DNA of 64,000 bases from the NCBI RefSeq assembly GCF_027579695.1, contig NC_083579.1, positions 71,781,371-71,845,370 on the forward strand, in the 5' to 3' direction. A program made the translations under genes and the position numbers. Positions within the stretch are counted from its first letter, which is position 1. Each line of letters starts with the position of its first letter. The notes beneath the pieces are model-generated. The model was not told the DNA's origin. It did no database searches and saw only the letters and a program-made list of their open reading frames with translations. Shown here piece after piece: positions 22,487 to 34,300 of the stretch. This DNA comes from Neoarius graeffei. Its lineage: Eukaryota; Chordata; Actinopteri; Siluriformes; Ariidae.

Positions 22487-22865
22487 TCATCTCATCTCAT
22501 TATCTGTAGCCACTTTATCCTGTTCTACAGGGTCGCAGGCAAGCTGGAGCCTATCCCAGCTGACTACGGGCGAAAGGCGGGGTACACCCTGGACAAGTCG
22601 CCAGGTCATCACAGGGCTGACACATAGACACAGACAACCATTCACACTCACATTCACACCTACGGTCAATTTAGAGTCACCAGTTAACCTAACCTGCATG
22701 TCTTTGGACTGTGGGGGAAACCGGAGCACCCGGAGGAAACCCACGCGGACATGGGAAGAGCATGCAAACTCCACACAGAAAGGCCCTCGTCGGCCACGGG
22801 GCTCAAACCCGGACCTTCTTGCTGTGAGGCGACAGCGCGAACCACTACACCACCATGCCGCCCCA
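22487..22865 (-). repeat. SINE family A, full length
   Basis: Complete copy, followed by a short (TA)n/T-rich stretch at 22880-22918. Confidence 0.9.
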
Positions 22866-23296
22866 AAACCAATATCAATCTTATATATATAAAAAAATAT
22901 ATATATATTTTTTTTATTGGGAGGTTTGCAGACATAAATTTTTGGACATCTGCTCAATTCAGAGAACTAAACTGAACAAGATCTTCTGTTATTTACAGCA
23001 AAGCTCTGTCACTCTTGTGGGCTAAAATACTTAAGCTATCTGCAAAATATCTTGCAACAAAAGAGAATAATTTAGTGAGTAGATAAGTGCATTATTCAAT
23101 CTGTAATCAGTAATGGTAAGGCTATAAAAAATCCAAAAAGCTTTTTTTTTTTTTAGACAAGAGAAAATAGCAGTTAAGACCCTCAGTAATATTATTTATA
23201 TAAAAACTCAAACAATCATACTCAAGTTCAGTCACTATAGCCATACCAGATGCTAATATAAAACCTCATCAGATAACAAACCTCTGGCATGTGTGA

Positions 23297-23335
23297 AGTT
23301 TTAGTAATGTGTTTGTGTGAACATAGAGCATCGTG
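23297..23335 (-). promoter_or_regulatory. 23-RSS of V6 with atypical heptamer
   Basis: The heptamer is CACGATG (23329-23335) instead of CACAGTG. The CAC needed for cleavage is kept, but bases 4 and 5 are swapped. The 23-bp spacer is normal and the nonamer is ACTAAAACT (23297-23305). Reduced recombination use is expected from general RSS knowledge. Confidence 0.8.
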
Positions 23336-23807
23336 CATACTGGCTGCACAGTAATAAAGAGCAGAGTCTGACTGGAGGACTTTAGAGATGGCCAGATTTC
23401 CTTTAAGTGTTCCTTGTCTGCTTATTTTGAACCGATCTTTAAATCCATCCTCATAGTTTGGATCACCAGCTGCTCCATAGGTATATCCAATCAGTGCCAT
23501 AACTGTGCTGATATTTTCCTGATACCAATACATTATTTGTAAGCTACTGTCATTATGACTACAATTGATTGTTACATTATCCCCTTCATTTGCCAGTACT
23601 GATGGTTGTTGTTGGAATTTTGCACAATTTGCTCCCACTGTTGGAAAAAAAGGAAATCGTTGTCAAACATCAAACCTTGAAATATTAAAACACTTTTTTT
23701 TTTATTTCTAAAGCAAAGACAAAGGCTCATATCATGCAACCTTTTTTTTTCAATGTCCTACCGAAAAACAAAATGAAGAACACACAGAATCCACAAAATC
23801 CAGCCAT
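23336..23807 (-). CDS. TCR V segment 6 (TRBV-like), weak RSS
   Basis: Leader 23762-23807 (MAGFCGFCVFFILFF, donor GTAGGA), intron 124 bp, V exon 23336-23637 (302 bp). It shows INCSHNDSS, MYWYQENI (Glu instead of the second Gln), RFKISRQGT and SDSALYYCAASM. The frame is open and both cysteines and the tryptophan are present. The coding end differs from neighbours (CAASM rather than CAASQ/K), matching the altered heptamer context. It may be expressed rarely. Confidence 0.82.
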
Positions 23808-24154
23808 TCTTATGAGGCACAGCTTGAGTGAACACATTGACATGAGCCTCATACCATTACAGAGGGGCGGGCTGTGCTCAGCTTCCACATATAAACCAGG
23901 AAATCCTCTAAAAGTATTGAAAGTAACGCTATTGCAGTTCATTTATTTCTCCCTGCACCAGGTCTATAAAATGCAGTCATTTTTACTGGGTAAATTTTAC
24001 CCCATGTTATATTGAGTAGGCTTAACTATACGAAATAATGTTTAGAGTTGTACATTAAACAGGCAAGTCTCCCTCATGAGTCTTTTGTTAGTGTCAGTGT
24101 TGCAGAAATCCATCTGGGGAGGAGATGAACACTCTTAGAGGCTCAAATCACAAT

Positions 24155-24535
24155 CTCATCTCATCTCATCTCATTATCTCTCGCCGCTTTATCCTTCTAC
24201 AGGGTCGCAGGCAAGCTGGAGCCTATCCCAGCTGACTACGGGCGAAAGGCGGGGTACACCCTGGACAAGTCGCCAGGTCATCACAGGGCTGACACATAGA
24301 CACAGACAACCATTCACACTCACATTCACACCTATGGTCAATTTAGAGTCACCAGTTAACCTAACCTGCATGTCTTTGGACTGTGGGGGAAACCGGAGCA
24401 CCCGGAGGAAACCCACGCGGACACGGGGAGAACATGCAAACTCCACACAGAAAGGCCCTCGCCGGCCCTGGGGCTCGAACCCAGACCTTCTTGCTGTGAG
24501 GCGACAGCGCTAACCACTACACCACCGTGCCGCCC
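24155..24535 (-). repeat. SINE family A, full length
   Basis: Complete copy with a 13-bp target duplication CTCAAATCACAAT (24142-24154 and 24536-24548). Confidence 0.93.
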
Positions 24536-24569
24536 CTCAAATCACAATTATTCACAAATTATTTGTGAC

Positions 24570-24945
24570 AGGGCGGCACGGTGGTGTAGTGGTTAGCACT
24601 GTCGGTTCACAGCATGAAAGTTTCTGGGTTCGAGCCCAGTGGCTGACGGGGCCTTTCTGTGTGAAGTTTGCATGTTCTCCCTGTGTCCGCGTGGGTTTCC
24701 TCCGGGTGCTCTGGTTTCCCCCACAGTCCAAAGGCATGCAGGTTAGGCTAACTGGTGGCTCTAAATTGACCGTAGGTGTGAATTTGAGTGTGAATGGTTG
24801 TTTGTCTCTATGTGTCAGCCCTGTGATGATTTGGAGACTTGTCCAGGGTGTACCCCGCCTCTCGCTCATAGTCAGCTGGGATAAGCTCCAACTTGCCCAT
24901 GACCCTGCACAGGATAAGCGGATATGGATAATGGATGGATGGATT
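24570..24945 (+). repeat. SINE family A
   Basis: Inserted 22 bp from the preceding copy in the opposite orientation, flanked by TTTGTGACA. The two form a near-perfect inverted pair of about 370 bp each. Confidence 0.9.
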
Positions 24946-25087
24946 CTTTGTGACAATAAGATGACACCGGTGTAGAAATTTCACTGGGTGTAAAAATGCT
25001 TACTAATGTTTCTGATCACTGTGTTGGTGTTGAGTTGGGACTGAAAATGTTGTGAAATTAAATACTTCTGCTTATTAAGAAGTTGTC

Positions 25088-25116
25088 ATTATTATTATTA
25101 TTATTATTATTATTGA
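25088..25116. repeat. TTA microsatellite
   Basis: (TTA)n of about 28 bp. Confidence 0.85.
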
Positions 25117-25232
25117 GCAGCCTTTCTCAACTGGGGTGTTCTGGCACCCTGGGGTGCCGTCTGGCTTCGTTAGGGGTGCTGTCAAAAAATTATATACTCT
25201 AACATTTGAAATAAATACAATGAATTAAAATT

Positions 25233-25605
25233 TGGGCGGCACGATGGTGTAGTGGTTAGCACGGTTGCCTCACAGCAAGAAAGTTCTGGGTTCGAACCCA
25301 GCGGCCGGCGAGGGCCTTTCTGTGTGGAGTTTGCATGTTCTCCCCGTGTCTGCGTGGGTTTCCTCCGGGTGCTCCGGTTTCCCCCCACAGTCCAAAGACA
25401 TGCAGTTAGGTTGACGTGGGGCAGCCTTGGGCTGAAGTGCCCTTGAGCAAGGTACCTAACCCCTGACTGCTCCCCGGGCGCTCTGGTGTGGCTGCCCACT
25501 GCTCTGAGTGTGTGCGTGTGTTCACTGCTTCAGATGGGTTAAATGCAGAGGATGAATTTCACTGTGTTTGAAGTGTGCATGTGACGAATAAAGGTTTCTT
25601 CTTCT
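25233..25605 (+). repeat. Chimeric SINE: family A head, different tail
   Basis: The head and first 160 bp are family A (GGCGGCACGATGGTGTAGTGG through AAAGACATGCAG). Then the body switches to GGGCTGAAGTGCCCTTGAGC, CACTGCTTCAGATGGGTTAAA and an AATAAAGGTTTCTTCTTC end. A second copy of this type lies at 35988-36387. Confidence 0.85.
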
Positions 25606-25751
25606 AAGTTCATGCAGTTTTAATACTATCTTCACTCTACATGGCACTTAAAAACAGACTAAAACAGTACGCAGTAACTTGTCCAAGATAATGTGGCACT
25701 GAGCTAAATATATTTGCACCCTGTAAACACTGAGTGCAAATATATTATATT

Positions 25752-25884
25752 TAAATAATACTGGCTGGCATTGAATGGTATATCAGATATATTCCATTTA
25801 GCTAGCATGATACTGAATGAGTCGAAGATGAGTAGCTGAATGGAATATATCTGATATACCACAAAAAGCCAGCCAATATTCTTC
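25752..25884. repeat. Long imperfect inverted repeat (hairpin)
   Basis: The arms AATGGTATATCAGATATATTCC (20 of these bases pair) and TGGAATATATCTGATATACC face each other around a loop of about 25 bp. Flanking GGCTGGC and GCCAGCC extend the stem. Possibly a short DNA-transposon remnant. The CTTCTT run at 25882-25910 follows. Confidence 0.65.
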
Positions 25885-25924
25885 TTCTTGTTCTTCTTGT
25901 TCTTCTTCTTATTATTATTATACA

Positions 25925-26940
25925 CATTCCTTTCAGGTGTTCAACACATCTTTCTCTTTCAAAATTCTCTCAAAATCTTACATATTTAACAACGCAAACC
26001 TGGCAGCCATGTTTGTTTATAAATTCTCAGTCACTCGCTAGTGTAGAAGTTTTACATCTCTGACATGTGACATCATGTTGTCTTGACAACCATGCAATAT
26101 CGTACACCATATTCAACACTCATTCTCCATTGGGTAGAGTGATGTAATACACATAGGATAAGTGATATGCTAACAATATTGCATGCTATCAAACCAAATG
26201 AATGAAACCCACTAGAAGGGAATAGAACATGTTTTTATTCCATCAAAAAAGTGTCATGGATGTATAATAATACATTATATTGCATTATATTATATCATAT
26301 TATTACAATGCTGTACATATCAAACTGTGTCAGTTTTTACATCCACATGTCTGCTTTATTAATATCACTAGTAAGATCAGTAGACTTAGGAGCAGTAGCT
26401 TATTAGCTCGATATGGCGAGGCTAACCATAAAAATTAATGTTAGCTCACTATTTTTACAATCCATCATTAGCAATTTATTTCAAAGTATGTGTACAACTA
26501 GCATAATGTACCAGGAGAGGTTGTAATGTTAATTTCTGTAATGAGTTGCTAAGATATCCCATTAAAAAAATCCAAATGAACAACCAGAAAGAATCAGCTT
26601 CTTGCAGGCTTTCCTTAGCATGGCTTCTGACTGATGCTCATGTCTGCGTTATTGGGCAAATTTCATGAGGCTTTCATATTTAGTAAATTTTACTTGAAAT
26701 TTTATAGTATACAATATGCACAACATTACATAACCTTAAATGGATTTTCTGGAGTGTTTTTTTTTTTAAACTAATAAAATTAGGTAACTAAAGAGCATGG
26801 GTACATGAGAGCTTTGATTGGTGGTTTAGCTAAATAATCCTTGCAGATACTGAAATCTTGCACTATGCACTGCTCCTACTGAAACATGGGAATAATATGA
26901 ATAGAATGTTTGAATCATCAGCAGCTTCATTTGTATAAAA
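25925..26940. other. AT-rich intergenic, no gene seen
   Basis: No conserved frame, RSS or SINE was found. The last bases resemble the 3-prime flank of V8 (e.g. TTCATTTGTATAA). Confidence 0.5.
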
Positions 26941-26985
26941 TTATCATAGTTAGAGTTCAGACACTATATATCTATAAAATATCAG

Positions 26986-27254
26986 TTGCTCCAATAGTAT
27001 ATCCAATTACTGCCATGATTGGAAGGCTTTTTTGTTGATACCAATACATAAGTTACTATCATCATGACAACACTGGATTGTTACGTCACTTGTTTCATTG
27101 GTGAGGATCGATGGAGTCATGGACATTCATTCACTCAACTTCAGTCACGGCTTTATCTTGTCCACGGTCTCAGAGATATGCTTTTTTTTTTTTAATGTCC
27201 AACCAAACAACAGTATAGGCTCTGCATGGACCAGGCAGAGTCCATGAGTACCAT
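26986..27254 (-). pseudogene. TCR V segment 7, fragment
   Basis: Only part of FR1 to CDR2 survives at 26986-27118: TPSILTNETSDVTIQC-like FR1, a shortened CDR1 and a Y-Q-like FR2. FR3, the second cysteine and the RSS are missing, and the sequence passes directly into the 3-prime flank. The leader relic at 27203-27254 starts at an ATG where paralogues start, but its frame differs. It is a deletion product. A CRE-like decamer (27727-27735) is still present upstream, beyond an inserted SINE. Confidence 0.7.
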
Positions 27255-27302
27255 CCACCCATCTGATGCACATCTTGAGTGAGTCTGGCTCATTTTAAAC
27301 CA

Positions 27303-27676
27303 TCTCATCTCATTATCTCTAGCCGCTTTATCCTGTTCTACAGGGTCGCAGGCAAGCTGGAGCCTATCCCAGCTGACTACGGGCGAAAGGCGGGGTACAC
27401 CCTGGACAAGTCGCCAGATCATCACAGGGCTGACACATAGACACAGACAACCATTCACACTCACATTCACACCTACGGTCAATTTAGAGTCACCAGTTAA
27501 CCTAACCTGCATGTCTTTGGACTGTGGGGGAAACCGGAGCACCCGGAGGAAACCCACGCGGACACGGGGAGAACATGCACACTCCGCACAGAAAGGCCCT
27601 CGCCGGCCCCGGGGCTCGAACCCGGACCTTCTTGCTGTGAGGTGACGGCGCTAACCACTACACCACCGTGCCGCCT
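27303..27676 (-). repeat. SINE family A inside the V7 promoter region
   Basis: Complete copy with target duplication TCATTTTAAACCAT on both sides. It splits the V7 leader-proximal region from its decamer. Confidence 0.93.
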
Positions 27677-27726
27677 CATTTTAAACCATTTACATTTAAT
27701 TTACAGTATTAGAGATGGGCAGGCGA

Positions 27727-27735
27727 TGATGTCAT
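27727..27735 (-). promoter_or_regulatory. CRE-like decamer (V7)
   Basis: Minus-strand ATGACATCA. Without the SINE it would lie about 85-100 bp upstream of the V7 leader, as in V2 and V3. Confidence 0.45.
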
Positions 27736-27882
27736 AAACTTCAACATTTTAACCAGAACCAAGAAATGTTTTGATTGAGAAACAGCTCCTCCTGCTGATC
27801 TGAAGCTGCAATGATCCTGAGATATGTAGATGCTTATGCAAAACTTGATCTGGACACAAATCAGAAGAACTCTCCCAGTAAC

Positions 27883-29324
27883 CAGTGTTGGGCAAGTTAC
27901 TTCAAAACTGTTTTATATTACTTATTACTTGTTACTGTCATTTTAAAGTAATTAGTTACATTACAATATTACTGTATTTAAAATGTAAGGCATTACACTA
28001 CTATTGCATTACTTTTAAGTTACTCTCACCAAAATAACTGGAAATATGGATTTGGCAATCTAAATGTAGCTCAAGACACTCAATTAGCTCATCACACATC
28101 CAGTGGAAGGTGATGTGGTATCTGACTGAGCTAGGCTTATGGTTAAAAAACAGTAGAATATAATAGCCACAGTGATGGCTCAAGGCACAATACAAGAAAC
28201 AATCATCACAAGAACAGACAAAAGGTGAAAGTCTGGCAAATTGTGATAGAAATACTGTAACTTTAGGCCTATTCATATTAACATTAATTGAACTGTATTG
28301 TATTGTAATGTCTAAAGATATGACAGGATACAAAATTAGCATTTCTATGCCTTTATTGTTTTCAAGTTTACAGCATTAAGCATAGTTTATGCTTCATAAA
28401 AAAAAAAAAAAGATTAGCCCTAAGGGATATGACTCCATTTCAGAAATTTAACAAAAATGAACATATTATGGCAAATCGTAGCCTACAATAAAACTGGCCT
28501 GAAAAAAAAACCCACAAGCCTTTTAAATCACAGCTAGACAGTGACTATTAGCTATATGAGGCTACCCAGTCACATTTCGAAAAACAGAATTAGAAATAAC
28601 AAAATCAAAGTGCTTTTAATGATATTGAAGTGCTTAGGCATATTAGCCCTCGAAGGAAAGGCAGCTCAATCACTTTAGTCTGACTTCCGCCACATACTCC
28701 GACATAGACATACTCCGCCACAAGTCTCCTAACCTCTTGAGGCTGAAGGAGCATCTCAGAGCGGCAAAACGTTAATTTTGGCTGTTTTGTGATTTTATCG
28801 CCACTCTCATCCTCCGCTTGCTTCCTTGGTAACTTCATGTTACTATGGCACCTCTGGAAATGCTTAGTTAAATTACTGGTGCTATTTCGGGAAGTGGACA
28901 GTTCTTTAGGTTTAGCACACAAAGTGCATTTGACTACGATGTTCTTCACATCCTTATTTTTCACAAACTTAAAGTAATGGGCGTACGCCCATCTGGAGAA
29001 TGTGCTATCCGATGTTAGATCAGCTGCAGGTTCACTCATCTCTCTCTCCTGTCTGACTAGCCTAAAGGAAAAGGAAGTGAAACATTTTGCGCGGACGTTT
29101 CGCCTCTGCTGATCTCGCGGTGATTTTGGCAAATTTGTATGAAGGAAAAAAAAGCCCACCACTTCATTCCAGGTTAAAAATGCATTGTAACGCGCGTTAC
29201 TGACATTTGTACCGAGTAGAATATTACCAATTTTTTTTCTGTAATGCCTTATATTACCGCGTTACTGCAAAAAGCAATGCATTACAGTAATTCGTTACTT
29301 TTGTAACGCGTTACTCCCAACACT
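27883..29324. mobile_element. hAT transposon remnant with BED-finger exon
   Basis: The ends CAGTGTTGGGCAAGTTAC and, inverted, CAGTGTTGGGAGTAACGCGTTAC are typical hAT termini. The 8-bp flanks CCAGTAAC and CCAATAAC form a target duplication with one mismatch. Much of the interior is made of (G)TTAC-rich repeats. The only coding part is the BED exon on the minus strand, so most of the transposase is gone. Confidence 0.85.
28730..29041 (-). pseudogene. hAT BED zinc-finger exon
   Basis: From MSEPAADLTSDSTFSRWAY the frame reads FVKNKDVKNIVVKC, then the BED finger pattern C-x2-C (CTLC) and H-x4-H (HFQRCH), then a basic linker KITKQPKLTF. This is the DNA-binding N-terminus of a hAT transposase. No DDE core or dimerisation (hATC) region follows inside the element. 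Confidence 0.75.
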
Positions 29325-29928
29325 GCCAATAACTACAGTAATCAATTTAATGCAGTAATGAGAAAAATAGAGCTGTGCCTAATAAGAAACAAGTAAGAAA
29401 CTAAATGCCACTGAAACACTATGGTTACCAACCCTGGTCCTGCTCCTTTTAATGTTTTCCCTGTTCAATCATTTCAACTTAGGAAGGAGTGTTAATTAGC
29501 AGATTAGTAGCTCAGGTGTGTCAAGATCAGGGAAGACACTAAAACGTGAAGGACAGCAGGTACTCTAGGATCAAGGTTGGGTCCTTTTGCACTAACAAAG
29601 CAAAAGCAAACTCTATCATTTAGAAAAAGACATTCAGATACAGTGTATTTGCATTTTGAACATGCCTGTTTTTAAGAGCAAATTCCTATGGTCAGGTCTA
29701 GAACACTCACGATTTACCTAGGCCATACAGGCTTAATAGTCCTAAATATGTTCATATGTTGACATTTCAATGATTTTTGAATGATATAGGATCTTCATAG
29801 CTACTATTTTACAAGCCATATTGAGTACTATCTATGATCCAGCATAAAATATGATACCGCATTAACCATTTAATAAATAACAAATGTTTTGCAAGAAAAC
29901 AGAATTTAATGAAAGATTAAGAATGTCA
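29325..29928. other. Duplicated flank, no gene
   Basis: Bases 29420-29670 repeat 18645-18905 (GGTTACCAACCCTG, GGAAGGAGTG, CTAAAACGTGAAGGACAG, TACTCTAGGATCA). Both belong to an older duplication of V-flanking sequence. Confidence 0.65.
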
Positions 29929-29941
29929 TAAATACAGAGCA

Positions 29942-30286
29942 GGTGGCACGATGGTGTAGTGGTTAGCATTGTCGCCTTACAGCAAGAAGGTTCTAGGTTT
30001 GAGCCCCGTGGCCGACAGGGGCCTTTCTGTGTGGAGTTTGCATGTTTTCCCCGTGGCTGTGTGGGTTTCCTCTGGGTGCTCCGGTTTCCCCCACAGTCCA
30101 AAGACATGCAGGTTAGGTTAATTGGTGACTCTAAATTGACTTTGGTGTGAGTGTGAGTTGTGACGGCCCTGTGATGATCTGGTGACTTGTCCAGGGTGTA
30201 CCCTGCCTTTCCCCCATAGTCAGCTGGGATAGGCTCCAGCTTGCCCGTGACCCTGCACAGGATAAGTGGTTACAGATAATGGATGG
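29942..30286 (+). repeat. SINE family A
   Basis: Diverged copy with a 14-bp target duplication ATAAATACAGAGCA (29928-29941 and 30287-30300). Confidence 0.9.
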
Positions 30287-30598
30287 ATAAATACAGAGCA
30301 TGACTGTAAAAACTGATGCATTGCACAATATAACTTTCTTGCTGACCATGGTAATAGTGTAAATAGAACATGAAAAAAAAATCTTGTACAAATTAATGGA
30401 AGTGTAACACAATATGCCTACAAATGAATCCACACAGCATTAGCATTCTGAATAAAATGCTAATAGCTGTTAAGATAATCAAGTGCTTGATTTGTATAAG
30501 AACTCAAATAATCATAGTGGAGTTTAGTCACTCTATCTGCATAAATACCAGATGGTAATATATAAATCAGATAACACGCCTCTGGTGTGTGTGTGTGA

Positions 30599-30637
30599 TG
30601 TTTTAGTAAGGCTGTTGTGTGAATATACAGCACTGTG
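30599..30637 (-). promoter_or_regulatory. 23-RSS of V8
   Basis: Heptamer CACAGTG (30631-30637), 23-bp spacer, nonamer ACTAAAACA (30599-30607), followed by a short (CA)n. Confidence 0.9.
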
Positions 30638-31132
30638 CTTACTGGCTGCACAGTAATAAACAGCAGAGTCTGACTGGCGGAGTTTAGAGATGGTCAGACT
30701 TCCTTCAGTTGTGCTCTGTCTGCTCTGTTTGAACCGATCTTTAAATCCATCCTCGTAGTTTGGTTTACTTGCTGCTGCTATGGTATATCCAATTAGTGTC
30801 ATAACTGTATGGCTGTTTTGCTGATACCAATACATACGAGGTAAGCCGCTATCATCATGGCGACATTCGATTGTTACATTATTTTTTTCATTGGCTAGGA
30901 GTGATGCCATCTGTTGAAATTTGACACAGTTTGCCTTCCCTGTTTAAAAAAAAAAAGTCAAAATTGAAAACAAAATGCACTATGTCAATGGAATCAATTT
31001 CAAAAATCAACGTGAGTTAATATTCATTCATTTATTTATTCACTGAACATCTGCAAGTGCCTTATCCTGTTTAAAAAATGTCCTACCAAAAAGCAAAATG
31101 AAGAACACACACAATCCATAAGTACCAGACAT
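30638..31132 (-). CDS. TCR V segment 8 (TRBV-like)
   Basis: Leader 31087-31132 (MSGTYGLCVFFILLFG, donor GTAGGA), intron 147 bp, V exon 30638-30939 (302 bp) after an AAACAG acceptor. It shows IECRHDDSG, MYWYQQNSH, a YEDGFKDRFKQSRQ framework and SDSAVYYCAASK. The frame is open. With V9 and V10 it forms a subgroup sharing the MSGTYGL leader and a CAASK or CAASE end. Confidence 0.86.
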
Positions 31133-31324
31133 CCTTCTCATCCACAGCTTGACTGACTCTGACTAATTTTTTAAAAAAGGCATTCACAATGCATATCTAC
31201 CTTTGGAAGTGGGTGGAGTGTCAAAAGCTTCATTTAAGCCAGGAAGTCCGATTTTTTTAAAATCTCCAAATGTGTTTGCAATCATTATTAAAAAAATAAT
31301 AATAAAAAAATAAAAAATAAATAA

Positions 31325-31395
31325 TGAACTATTCACTACTACTAGTACTACTGCTACTACTACTACTACTACTATCAACAATAATAATAATACGT
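31325..31395. repeat. TAC/TAA trinucleotide repeat
   Basis: Imperfect (TAC)n and (AAT)n at the 3-prime end of the LINE that follows. It may be that LINE's simple-repeat tail. Confidence 0.7.
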
Positions 31396-34300
31396 CACAT
31401 CAGGCTGTCACTCATGCAGAGTATGGCATAACTGGCATCTTCGTCGATGGGAGAATAGGCCGATACGGTGTAGGCATGTTTGGCCACAGTGCTGGCATTG
31501 ATGTTTGTTGCCAATGTTGGGAGGAGTGTCACTTGCGTTGGCTCGGCTGGTTCTTCTCAGGCTGCGCTGCTGGGTTTCAGCTTTGAGGCGATCTTCAACA
31601 ACTTTCACAGAATTCTTGATGAGGTGGTGCCAGGTCTTGCGATCATGTGCCATTTCTTCCCATGAGTTGATGTTAATGCTGCAGGCAGCAAGATGTCTCT
31701 TGAGGCAGTCCTTGTAACACAGTTTGGGTCGTCCAACAGTTCTCTTTCCCTCCGACAGTTCCCCATAGAACACTGCTTTAGGAAGCCTGGTGTCCTCCAT
31801 CCTCACCACGTGGCCTGTCCATTGCAGCTGGCTCTGTGTCAACAAGGCTTCAACGCTTGGGATTCCTGCTATAATCCTGACTTCCATGTTGCTGACCCTG
31901 TCACTCCACTTGATCTTGAGTAGTTGCCTGAGGTGAGACATCTGCATCTTCTGGAGTCTGTGTATATGACAACGGTACAATGTGTAAGATTCAGAGGAGT
32001 AGAGAAGGCACAAGAGGACAACTGCTCTGTAGACTTTGCACTTGGTGCTAAGTCTGATACCAGGACGTTTCCACACTCTGGTTTGCAATTTCCCAAAGGC
32101 AGCAGAGGCAGTGCTGATTCTCTTCTCTACTTCCTTTGTAAGGCTGGTGTCGTGTGGGACTGTGCTCCCTAGGTAAGTGAAATGTTCAACACAGTTCAGA
32201 CATTTGTTATTGAGCAGGATGTCTGGTGGCTGATCGTCTGAGGCAGGTGGTGGCTGGAACATCACTTCTGTCTTCTTCACGTTGATGGTCAGTCCGAGGC
32301 TTGAAGCAGCAGTGCAGAAGGAGTTCAGCATGGTCTGGAGATTCTGTGCTGAGTGGAACACCATGGCTGAATCACCAGCGTAAAGCAGCTCCCTCACACA
32401 CACTCTTCAGGTCTTTGTCTTGGCCTTGAGTCATCGGGCATTGAAGAGCTTGGCATCTGAGCGAGTGCATAAGGAGACACCATCATTGTTGTTGGCAGGA
32501 CAGAGCTCGAGGACAACAGACAGGTAGAGTGAAAAGAGGGTCGGTGCAAGCACGCAGCCCTGTTTAACTCCTTGATTCACTTCAAACTGCTTTGAGGTCA
32601 TTCCGTCTGTTGACACTTGCGCTTTCATACCAGTGTGAAGCTGAGTGATGAGGCTAGTGATGCCTGGAGGGCAGCCGTATCGCTGTAAGAGCAGCCAGAG
32701 ACAGTCCTGGTTCACAGTGTCGAAGGCTTTAATAAAGTCTATGAACACTATGTATAGAGGTCTATGCTGTTCTCTTGCCTTCTCCTGGAGCTGTCTCAAG
32801 GTGCAAATCATGTCAATGGTCGACCTTGCACTTCTGAAGCCGCTTTGAGACTTTGGGAGGACTGCGTCCAAGATGGGCTTGATGCAGGAGAGAATAATCT
32901 TGCCAAGGACCTTTCCTGCAATAGCGAGGAGCGCTATGCCTCTGTAGTTTCCACATTCCTGCTTGCTGCCCTTCTTCTTGAAGATAGGAATGACTGAGGC
33001 ATCTTTGAAGTCCTGAGGGACTTTCCTCTCATGCCAGATTGTTGACAGGACATCAAATAGCACTTCAACAATGCAGTCTCCTCCTTTCTTGTACATCTCA
33101 GCTGGGATGCCATCTATACCAGGAGCTTTACGCAGAGCAAGGGTCTTCACTACTCTCCTCACCTCTTCCAGGGTAAGGTCATCGTCTGTGCTTATCAGGA
33201 CTGGGAATTGCTGGATATTGCTTATGACTGCTGGATTCGCATTGGAGCTTTGGTTGAGCAACTGATTGAAGTGCTTTCTCCATCTCTCTAGGATCTCTGA
33301 GTGCTCAGTTAGGATTGTGGAGCTATCGGCAGCGAGTAGGGGACAGGACTGGTCACCTTGTGGGCCGTACACTGTTTTAAGTGCTTGGAAGTACCCTCGT
33401 GTGTCGCCGGCATCAGCCATCCCTTGTATCTTGTCTGCCAAATCGTTCCACCATTTGTCTTTCATCTGACGAAATTCTTACTGCAGTGTGGCTTTGGCTC
33501 TGGTGAACTCCTGCTGGGCTCTTGGGCAGTTGGGGTTTGCAAGCTTTGCTTGTAAAGCTCTTCTCTTCTCCTGTATAAGGTCTGATATGGTTCCAACTCT
33601 GTCCTCGAACCAATCTCGACTTTTGCGTTTGGGGTGGCCGAGTGCCTCTTCAGCCTGTGTCATTAGGCAGGTCTTGAACTTCTCCCACTTTTCTTCAGCA
33701 GAGGTGTCTGGTGCCTGAGTGAAGTGGGCTTGGAAAGCTTGGGTGAGTGTTTGTCTAATGTCCATATCATCCATTTTCTGCACATCCAACTTCTTCAGTG
33801 GTTTGCTGGCTGACCTCCTAAGAGTGCAGTGCACTGATTGCTTCATCCTACTTCTAATCGTAATGTGGTCCGTGTCACATTCATCTTCTCTCATGGCACG
33901 TGTGATACAAACATCCTTCAGATGTTTCTGGCTGACTAAGATGTAATTGAGCAGGTGCCAGTGGGCTGATCTGGGATGCTTCCATGAGAAGAAATGATGG
34001 TCTGAGGTCTTGAAGAAGGTGTTAGAGATGGCAAGTTAAAATTCTGAGCAAAGTTGTAGGAGCAGTTCTCCATTGCTGTTGTAGGACCCTCTTCCAAACT
34101 TTCCGAGAACATTTGGCCAGGTGTTGTAATCACTGTCAACTCGTGCACTGAAGTCCCCCAGGATGATTACGATGTCATTGCGTGGTATACAACTGAGGGT
34201 TGCTTTCAATTGGGTGTAAAAGGCTTCAGTGTCAGTCTGTTCACTGCAGAGGGTTGGAGCATACACAATCAGAGTTGTTGCATGTATAGTTGGGCTGACT

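Noticed and set aside
31480-33946. Plus-strand frames opposite the second LINE
   Set aside because: They are shadows of the minus-strand endonuclease and RT frames.
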